In this document: piece by piece, positions 58,494-64,000 of the stretch
Layout: the number at the start of each line of letters is the position of its first letter
How positions within the stretch are numbered: position 1 is the stretch's first letter
NCBI GenBank assembly: GCA_008123405.1
Contig: VSSA01000020.1
Location: 1-64,000 of the forward strand
Length of the DNA stretch: 64,000 bases
Direction: 5' to 3'
Source of the DNA: Nocardioides sp. BGMRC 2183
GTDB lineage: Bacteria; Actinomycetota; Actinomycetes; Propionibacteriales; Nocardioidaceae
Translations under genes and position numbers: made by a program
Notes under the pieces: generated by a model
What the model was told of the DNA's origin: nothing
The model's input: only the letters and a program-made list of their open reading frames with translations
Databases searched by the model: none

Positions 58494-60689
58494 ATGATCA
58501 GACGCTTGATCGCCATCGGGACCTCGGTGGCATTCATCGCGCTCGGAACCGGCCAGGTCGCCCAGGCCGAGCAGCGGGCACCGAAGCAGAAGCCAGGCAA
58601 GGCCGACGTCCAGGTGGCGTTCGTCATCGGCGAGCCCAGTGTCGTCGGCCCGAAGAAGTGGCCCCGGGTGAGCGTTCCCGTCCTCACCGACGGACGGCGC
58701 ACGACGGTCGAGACCGAATCGGTGCGCCCCGAGGAGGCCACGACGATCGCGGACTCCGTCGCACCGGGCGCGCTCGTCGACTTCGAGACCCGTCGCGGCA
58801 GCGTCATCGTGCCGACCGACGCGGCAACCACGTTCCACACGGCGCTGACCAAGGGCACCCGTGCTGTGTTCGACATGCAGAAGTACGGGCCGGAGCTGGC
58901 ACCGCGCAACGGCAAGGTCGGCAACGCGGTGGCCGCCGGATGGGTTTACGACAAGGACCGGAAGACGATCACCATCGGCGACGGACGTCGGGTCACCCAC
59001 GACCAGGCGGGTCGCGCCTTCCCGAAGGCACGCAAGCGCTACGAGGAGACCTACCGGGTCAAGAAGACGGTCGACGTCTACGAGGTGGACACCACCGACT
59101 GGTCGACCTCGCGGCCTTCGACGTACTCGGCGGTGCCGGTCACCGCCAACTACGACTACGCGAACACCGAGCGGCAGCAGGCGTTCGTGGTCTTCGACAA
59201 GGACTACCGGAAGGCCAAGAAGGCGAAGGTGACCGACATCTTCTACTTCACGCCGGCCGACACCTCCGACGGCAAGCCCGTGTGGGACACGCCGACGATG
59301 AGCTATCTGCTCGAGGACAAGGGCGTGGACCCGGTCTCCGGTCAGCGCTATGCCGACATCAACGCGACCGGCGTCACCAACGCGGCGTACACCCGGAGCA
59401 CCGAGCCGTTCGAGATCGTGCCGGACACCATGTACTACGTCGGCGACAACGAGGTCTCGTTGTACCTCTTCGACGCCGACATGGGCACCAGCACCACCAG
59501 TGACGACAAGCTGGTCCTCGTCGACAGCGGGTGGCCGAACAGCGGGTACCAGTACTGGAAGAACATCGAGGCGATGGGCTACGACCCGCGCGACATCGAC
59601 GCGGTGGTCATGCCGCACGGCCACGGTGACCACTACGGCACGCACGTCGAGCTGCTCACGATGATCGAGAACGCCGGCGGAGAGCTGGAGATGTGGTCGC
59701 CGCGCGAGGACGTGGTCGGGCTCGAGAAGGACGCGATCGGCAACGTCTGGAACCTTCCTCCGGGCCTCCCGGCCTCGGAGACCGTGATCCGCGAGCGGTC
59801 CACCTTCCTGACCTACGACGAGTGGATCGATCTCGGCAACGTCAGGCTCCTTCCGTTGTGGACGCCTGGTCACACGACCGGCTCGACCTCGTTCGAGTTC
59901 GACGTGGAGAACCCCGAGACGAGCGAACGGGTCACCTTCGGCTACATGGGCGGCTACGGCTGGGGCCCGAAGACCGTCAACGCCACGAACGGGTGGCAGC
60001 GTCTCGGGTTCGCCTACAACCTCGCCTGGCTCCAACAGCGTCTCGACGTGGACTATGCAGCGCCGCAGCACGCCAACCAGTTCCCGCTGGTCGACATCAA
60101 CCAAGCCCTCGTCGCCTACAACAACGACCCGGCCAACAAGCGACGTCAGCTGACCATGCTCGACGCCCTGGTCGAGGGTGAGTTCATCAACCAGCTGGAG
60201 AAGCGGTACGAGGTGGCGACGAACGCCGTCTCCGACGCGCAACCGGGCTACCAGAGCATCGAGACCTTCGGTCCGTTCAAGCCAGGCCGGGAGAACGGCG
60301 CCACCGATGTCGAGGTCACCCTCGTGGACGACGGGAAGGTGATCCAGGGCTATGACCAGGCGATGAACGTCAACCCGCGCATCCCGCTGCTGCGCAACGG
60401 CGCGGCGATCCGGCTCGACAATCACGTCCACGACCCCGAGGGTTGGTACGTCCAGTTCGAGCTCGATGTCCTCGACTCCTACCGGGGCTTCCTCCCTGGC
60501 GTGGGTCCGGTCGAGTCCATCCGCCCCGAGCTGAGCGAGATCCTGCGCACCCAACGGTTCGACTCCAAGGCGGAGGCGAACGCGGTGCTGCGCACCGTTC
60601 GGGCCGGCGGCACCTACACGGTGGACCTGACCAAGGCGAGCGCCATCGTCATCCCGACCGACGGATCACCCGTCTTCGAGGAGGAGTGA
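58494..60689 (+). CDS. Secreted metallo-beta-lactamase-fold hydrolase
   Basis: A 731-residue protein with a Sec signal peptide (MIRRLIAIGTSVAFIALGTGQVAQA, in order, cleaved near 25). A long N-terminal region (about 30-280) precedes an MBL-fold domain with the zinc motif MPHGHGDHYGTH (His375, His377, Asp379, His380). Later His are in WTPGHTTGSTS and DYAAPQHANQF. The C-terminal third is a further uncharacterised domain. The full HxHxDH motif implies an active metallohydrolase, for example a lactonase or esterase. ATG 58494 has GGAG. The shared aldarate-type promoter suggests it acts on a carbohydrate acid or lactone outside the cell; this is inference. Confidence 0.78.
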   Translation: MIRRLIAIGTSVAFIALGTGQVAQAEQRAPKQKPGKADVQVAFVIGEPSVVGPKKWPRVSVPVLTDGRRTTVETESVRPEEATTIADSVAPGALVDFETRRGSVIVPTDAATTFHTALTKGTRAVFDMQKYGPELAPRNGKVGNAVAAGWVYDKDRKTITIGDGRRVTHDQAGRAFPKARKRYEETYRVKKTVDVYEVDTTDWSTSRPSTYSAVPVTANYDYANTERQQAFVVFDKDYRKAKKAKVTDIFYFTPADTSDGKPVWDTPTMSYLLEDKGVDPVSGQRYADINATGVTNAAYTRSTEPFEIVPDTMYYVGDNEVSLYLFDADMGTSTTSDDKLVLVDSGWPNSGYQYWKNIEAMGYDPRDIDAVVMPHGHGDHYGTHVELLTMIENAGGELEMWSPREDVVGLEKDAIGNVWNLPPGLPASETVIRERSTFLTYDEWIDLGNVRLLPLWTPGHTTGSTSFEFDVENPETSERVTFGYMGGYGWGPKTVNATNGWQRLGFAYNLAWLQQRLDVDYAAPQHANQFPLVDINQALVAYNNDPANKRRQLTMLDALVEGEFINQLEKRYEVATNAVSDAQPGYQSIETFGPFKPGRENGATDVEVTLVDDGKVIQGYDQAMNVNPRIPLLRNGAAIRLDNHVHDPEGWYVQFELDVLDSYRGFLPGVGPVESIRPELSEILRTQRFDSKAEANAVLRTVRAGGTYTVDLTKASAIVIPTDGSPVFEEE

Positions 60690-60733
60690 CGAGGGGCGGC
60701 TTGGGGGACCCGCCCTAGAGGTTGCGGCAGGTA

Positions 60734-60768
60734 GGTGGCGGTGGCGCGACGACGCGCCACCCGCCACC
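60734..60768 (+). terminator. GC-rich hairpin after the MBL gene
   Basis: The 15-base arm 60734-60748 pairs with 60753-60768 through 15 bp with a single bulged base, around a 4-base loop (ACGA). It lies 45 bases past the stop codon. It is probably a U-less terminator of the MBL transcript before the kdgD promoter. Confidence 0.6.
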
Positions 60769-60842
60769 GCTGCGCCACTGGGGGCGGCGCCCCTGCCGCC
60801 ACCCGACGACGATGCCCGGCAGGTATCACCCCATCCAATTTC

Positions 60843-60876
60843 GGGCTTGGACAGGCATCACTCACCGCGCCTAGCG
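60843..60876 (+). promoter_or_regulatory. kdgD promoter, GGGCTTGGAC-N18-CTAGCG
   Basis: -35 TTGGAC is at 60847-60852 and -10 CTAGCG at 60871-60876, with an 18-base spacer. CCAA lies 8 bases before TTGG (CCAAtttcgggcTTGG), giving a perfect 4-bp dyad that may be a LysR half-site pair. The kdgD start is 39 bases after the -10. Confidence 0.65.
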
Positions 60877-60914
60877 TGACGGTCATCTCACCACCACGAG
60901 GCAAGGACGCAACT

Positions 60915-61829
60915 GTGACCGAGTACAGCCCGACCGACCTGGCAGCCCAGCTCAAGAGCGGACTGCTGTCCTTCCCGGTCACCCACTTCACCGAGGACCT
61001 CGCCTTCGACGAGGGCGCCTACCGCAAGCACCTCTCCTGGCTCGCCGAGCACCCGGTCGCCGGGCTCTTCGCTGCCGGCGGCACCGGCGAGGCGTTCTCG
61101 CTGACCGCCGAGGAGACCGACCAGGTGGTCCGCGCCGCGGTCGACGAGGTCGACGGCGCCGTACCGGTGCTCGCGCCCGCGACCGGCAGCACCGCCAACG
61201 CGATCGCGCAGGCGAAGGCCGCCGAGGCTGCCGGTGCGGACGGCCTGCTGCTGATGCCGCCGTACCTCACCGAGGCGAGCCAGGCCGGACTCGTCGAGCA
61301 CGTCACCGCCGTCTGTCAGGCGACCGACCTCGGTGTCGTCGTCTACAGCCGCGCCAACGCCGTGCTCAACGACGAGTCGGTCGCCGCCATCGCGGATCGC
61401 AACCCGACCATGATCGGCTTCAAGGACGGCGTGGGCAGCATCGAGCAGATGACCCGTACCTACGCCCGCGTCGGTGACCGACTGATCTACGTCGGCGGCC
61501 TGCCCACCGCGGAGACCTTCGCGCTGCCGCTGCTCCAGCTCGGGGTGAGCACCTACTCCTCGGCGCTCTTCAACTTCCTGCCCGGCTGGGCGATCGAGTT
61601 CTACGACGCCGTGCGTGCCCAGGACCGCGACGAGGTCTACCGTCGACTCAATGAGTTCGTGATCCCCTACCTCGACATCCGCGACCGCACCGCCGGCTAC
61701 GCGGTGTCGATCGTCAAGGCCGGTCTCGACGCGGTCGGACGGCCGGCCGGACCGGTCCGCCCGCCGCTGACCAACCTGCACGAGGCCGAGGTCGCCGAGC
61801 TGCGCGACCTGATCGCCCGCATCTCCTGA
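60915..61829 (+). CDS. kdgD: 5-dehydro-4-deoxyglucarate dehydratase
   Basis: A 304-residue DHDPS/NAL-superfamily aldolase-type enzyme. The Schiff-base Lys170 is in MIGFKDGVG, the catalytic Tyr144 in VVVYSRAN, and [10 protein letters not shown] (about 55-64) is the substrate carboxylate-binding loop, matching KdgD rather than DHDPS. It dehydrates and decarboxylates 5-dehydro-4-deoxy-D-glucarate to 2-oxoglutarate semialdehyde. The start is GTG 60915 with AAGGA. It is the first gene of a three-gene run with the aldehyde dehydrogenase and gudD, so this transcript holds the whole pathway from glucarate to 2-oxoglutarate. Confidence 0.94.
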   Translation: MTEYSPTDLAAQLKSGLLSFPVTHFTEDLAFDEGAYRKHLSWLAEHPVAGLFAAGGTGEAFSLTAEETDQVVRAAVDEVDGAVPVLAPATGSTANAIAQAKAAEAAGADGLLLMPPYLTEASQAGLVEHVTAVCQATDLGVVVYSRANAVLNDESVAAIADRNPTMIGFKDGVGSIEQMTRTYARVGDRLIYVGGLPTAETFALPLLQLGVSTYSSALFNFLPGWAIEFYDAVRAQDRDEVYRRLNEFVIPYLDIRDRTAGYAVSIVKAGLDAVGRPAGPVRPPLTNLHEAEVAELRDLIARIS

Positions 61830-61861
61830 CGACGACCCACCACTGCTGCTGAGAGGAAGTC

Positions 61862-63358
61862 ATGACCGACCCCCGCTCGATCATCGCCGGCGTCGAGGAG
61901 ACCCACCCCGACGTCGCCACCGCCACCACCGCCGCCGCCGAGGCGTTCGGCGGCTACCGCGCGACCGATCCGCAGGCCCGCGGCGACTTCCTGGACGCTG
62001 TCGCCGCCGAGATCGAGGCCGACCGGGAGACGATCGCGGCGGCCGCCGTCGCCGAGAGCCATCTCCCGGCAGGACGGATCACCGGTGAGATCGGTCGGAC
62101 CACCGGCCAGCTGCGGATGTTCGCCGAGGTGGTACGACGCGGCGACCACCTCGGGGTCCGGATCGACCCTGCCCAGCCGGCGCGTGAGCCGCTGCCGCGT
62201 GCGGACATCCGGCAGCGCCAGGTGCCGCTCGGTCCGGTCGCGGTCTTCGGGGCGAGCAACTTCCCGCTCGCCTTCTCCACCGCGGGCGGCGACACCGCCT
62301 CCGCACTCGCCGCCGGCTGCCCGGTCGTGGTCAAGGGCCATCCGGCCCACCCACGCACCGGCCACCTGGTCGCACAGGCGATCACCCGCGCCGTGGAGAA
62401 GGCCGGCCTGCACCCCGGCACCTTCTCCTTCCTGCTCGCCGGGCCGGGCGAGGACGGCATCGCTCTCGGCCAGGACCTGGTCACCGACCCGCGGATCAAG
62501 GCCGTCGGGTTCACCGGCTCCCGCGGCGGCGGTCTGGCCCTGGTCGCCGCCGCCGCCGCGCGGACCGAACCGATCCCGGTCTATGCCGAGATGTCCTCGA
62601 TCAACCCGGTCGTGGTGCTCCCCGGCGCGCTGGGCGAGGACACCACAGGGCTGGCACAGGCCTACGTCGGCTCGCTGACGCTCGGCTCCGGCCAGTTCTG
62701 CACCAACCCCGGGCTGCTCTTCCTGCCGCGGGGCGAGTCCGGCGATGCCTTCCTCACCGCCGCCGGCGAGGCCGTCGCCGCAGCGACCGGCGCCACCATG
62801 CTCACCTCGGGCATCGCCACGGCCTACACCTCCGGAGCCGCCGCGCTTCGCGACACCGCCGGGGTCCGCGTGGTCGGCCAGGGCGAGGCGGGCGAGGAGG
62901 ACGCCCCGGCGCCCCAGGTGGTCGAGGCCGACGCGCTCGCCGGCGTGACCGACGAGGTCTTCGGCGCGTCCGGCGTCGTGGTCCGGTACGACGACGCGGC
63001 CGAGCTCGCCGACCATCTGGCCTCCCTGGAGGGCCAGCTCACCGCGACGGTGCACGCCGCCGACGCCGACGCCGACGCCGCGGCACGACTGCTGCCGGTG
63101 CTCGAGACCAAGGTCGGCCGGATCCTGTTCAACGGCTGGCCCACCGGGGTCGAGGTCGGCCACGCGATGGTGCACGGCGGCCCGTTCCCGGCCACCTCCG
63201 ACGCCCGTGGCACCTCCGTCGGCAGCCTGGCCATCGAGCGCTTCCAGCGGCCGGTCGCCTACCAGGACGTGCCGGCCGGACTGCTGCCCGCCGCGGTCCG
63301 CGACGACAACCCGTGGCACCTGACCCGCCGGATCGACGGAGAGCTGCAGCTGCCGTGA
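61862..63358 (+). CDS. 2-oxoglutarate semialdehyde dehydrogenase (aldehyde dehydrogenase)
   Basis: A 498-residue aldehyde dehydrogenase. The conserved residues are Asn133 (GASNFP), Lys158 (VVKGHP), Glu243 (AEMSSINP) and the nucleophile Cys280 (SGQFCTNPG). The start ([20 protein letters not shown]) and the motif [33 protein letters not shown] fit the alpha-ketoglutarate semialdehyde dehydrogenase group of aldarate pathways. It oxidises the KdgD product to 2-oxoglutarate, usually with NADP. ATG 61862 has GAGAGGAAG. The stop overlaps the gudD start (GTGA), so translation is coupled. Confidence 0.93.
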   Translation: MTDPRSIIAGVEETHPDVATATTAAAEAFGGYRATDPQARGDFLDAVAAEIEADRETIAAAAVAESHLPAGRITGEIGRTTGQLRMFAEVVRRGDHLGVRIDPAQPAREPLPRADIRQRQVPLGPVAVFGASNFPLAFSTAGGDTASALAAGCPVVVKGHPAHPRTGHLVAQAITRAVEKAGLHPGTFSFLLAGPGEDGIALGQDLVTDPRIKAVGFTGSRGGGLALVAAAAARTEPIPVYAEMSSINPVVVLPGALGEDTTGLAQAYVGSLTLGSGQFCTNPGLLFLPRGESGDAFLTAAGEAVAAATGATMLTSGIATAYTSGAAALRDTAGVRVVGQGEAGEEDAPAPQVVEADALAGVTDEVFGASGVVVRYDDAAELADHLASLEGQLTATVHAADADADAAARLLPVLETKVGRILFNGWPTGVEVGHAMVHGGPFPATSDARGTSVGSLAIERFQRPVAYQDVPAGLLPAAVRDDNPWHLTRRIDGELQLP

Positions 63359-64000
63359 GCACTTCTGTGAACGCGACGATCGCCAAGGTCGAGGTGGTCC
63401 CGGTCGCCGGCCACGACTCGATGCTGCTCAACCTCAGCGGTGCGCACGCACCGTTCTTCACCCGCAACATCACGATCGTCACCGACAGCGAAGGCCGTGA
63501 GGGCCTGGGCGAGGTGCCGGGCGGCGAAGCCATCCGCGCCACGATCGCCGATGCCGCCGAGCTGCTCGTCGGCGCCCCGGTGGCGACGTACCGGTCCCTG
63601 CTGCGGGCGGTGGCCGACCGGTTCGCCGACCGCGACGCGACCGGACGCGGCCTGCAGACCTTCGACCTGCGCACCACCGTGCACGCGGTGACCGCGATCG
63701 AGTCGGCACTGCTCGACCTGGCCGGGCAGGCGCAGGGAGTGCCGGTGGCAGAGCTGCTCGGCGACGGCCAGCAGCGCAGCAGCGTGCCGATGCTCGGCTA
63801 CCTGTTCTACGTCGGCGACCCGGACCGCACCGACCTGCCCTATCTGCGTGAGGCCGACGGCGCCGACGCCTGGGAGCGGGTGCGGCGCGAGGAGGCACTG
63901 ACCCCCGAGGCCGTGGTCCGGCTCGCCGAGGCCGCACAACAGCGCTACGGCTTCGTCGACTTCAAGCTCAAGGGCGGCGTACTGCCCGGCGAGGAGGAGG
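63355..64000 (+). CDS. gudD: D-glucarate dehydratase, 5' part
   Basis: The first 215 codons of a gene that runs off the right edge. The sequence matches canonical glucarate dehydratase: [32 protein letters not shown], then [52 protein letters not shown] and FVDFKLKGG with the catalytic KLK near the edge. It overlaps the aldehyde dehydrogenase stop by 4 bases. The start is GTG 63355, with GTG 63367 as an alternative. It supplies KdgD with 5-dehydro-4-deoxyglucarate from D-glucarate. The gene at 52446-53720 belongs to the same family but is clearly different. Confidence 0.95.
   Translation, partial: MSTSVNATIAKVEVVPVAGHDSMLLNLSGAHAPFFTRNITIVTDSEGREGLGEVPGGEAIRATIADAAELLVGAPVATYRSLLRAVADRFADRDATGRGLQTFDLRTTVHAVTAIESALLDLAGQAQGVPVAELLGDGQQRSSVPMLGYLFYVGDPDRTDLPYLREADGADAWERVRREEALTPEAVVRLAEAAQQRYGFVDFKLKGGVLPGEEE

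Noticed and set aside
60780-60796. Second GC-rich palindrome (ggggc-ggc-gcccc) before kdgD as a riboswitch
   Set aside because: It is too short and simple; it lies upstream of the predicted kdgD promoter, so it would not be in that transcript.

Overview
The window is very GC-rich actinobacterial DNA with dense coding on both strands, many GTG starts and short intergenic gaps. Gene content (Ksh/Hsa steroid catabolism, DUF222/13E12 HNH proteins, a DUF3099 protein, a Zur-linked COG0523 protein, F420-type LLM oxidoreductase) points to the Nocardioidaceae (Nocardioides/Pimelobacter-like). That placement is inference from gene content. No rRNA, tRNA, CRISPR array, IS element or prophage was recognised, and no stretch over 300 bases lacks a gene.

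Layout. 1-3.7 kb: a DUF222/HNH gene cut by the left edge, small hypotheticals, acylphosphatase and a NERD protein. 3.7-25.3 kb: a catabolic island for steroid-type substrates. It holds KshA (ring B opening), HsaA, an HsaA-like paralogue and HsaB (ring A hydroxylation), HsaD (hydrolysis after meta-cleavage), a ketosteroid-dehydrogenase-like flavoprotein, four SDRs, a thioesterase, an acyl-CoA synthetase, a GMC oxidoreductase with its small subunit, a GlcD-like FAD oxidase, an LLM oxidoreductase, and TetR and two IclR regulators. The extradiol dioxygenase HsaC is not in the window. 25.4-27.5 kb: a CYTH protein and a complete DUF222/HNH gene with a LexA-like box upstream and a 162-nt self-complementary element downstream.

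27.5-42 kb is mostly housekeeping or accessory: PEP synthase with its regulator, two MFS transporters (one facing a MarR regulator across a large dyad), a Zur-box-preceded COG0523/Mrf-like protein, two tandem DUF4870 proteins, and an unusual condensation-like/GNAT fusion. 42-46.7 kb groups 2-hydroxyacid genes: FAD-linked dehydrogenase, AEC permease, D-2-hydroxyacid dehydrogenase and FMN-dependent oxidase.

46.7-64 kb is largely an aldarate (glucarate/galactarate) module. A galactarate/talarate dehydratase-like enzyme has its own GntR regulator. A tctC-tctB-tctA-usp-glucarate dehydratase operon is divergent from a LysR gene. A secreted metallo-beta-lactamase-fold protein follows, then kdgD, an alpha-ketoglutarate semialdehyde dehydrogenase and a second glucarate dehydratase cut by the right edge. 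Together these predict uptake of aldarate, dehydration to 5-dehydro-4-deoxyglucarate, conversion to 2-oxoglutarate semialdehyde and oxidation to 2-oxoglutarate. Three promoters here (tctC, the MBL gene, kdgD) share GGGCTTGGAC followed by an identical 18-nt spacer and a TTAG-type -10, which suggests one regulon that includes the secreted MBL protein.

Main leads: the 162-nt structured element next to an apparently SOS-controlled HNH gene, and the three-promoter aldarate regulon with its uncharacterised secreted hydrolase.
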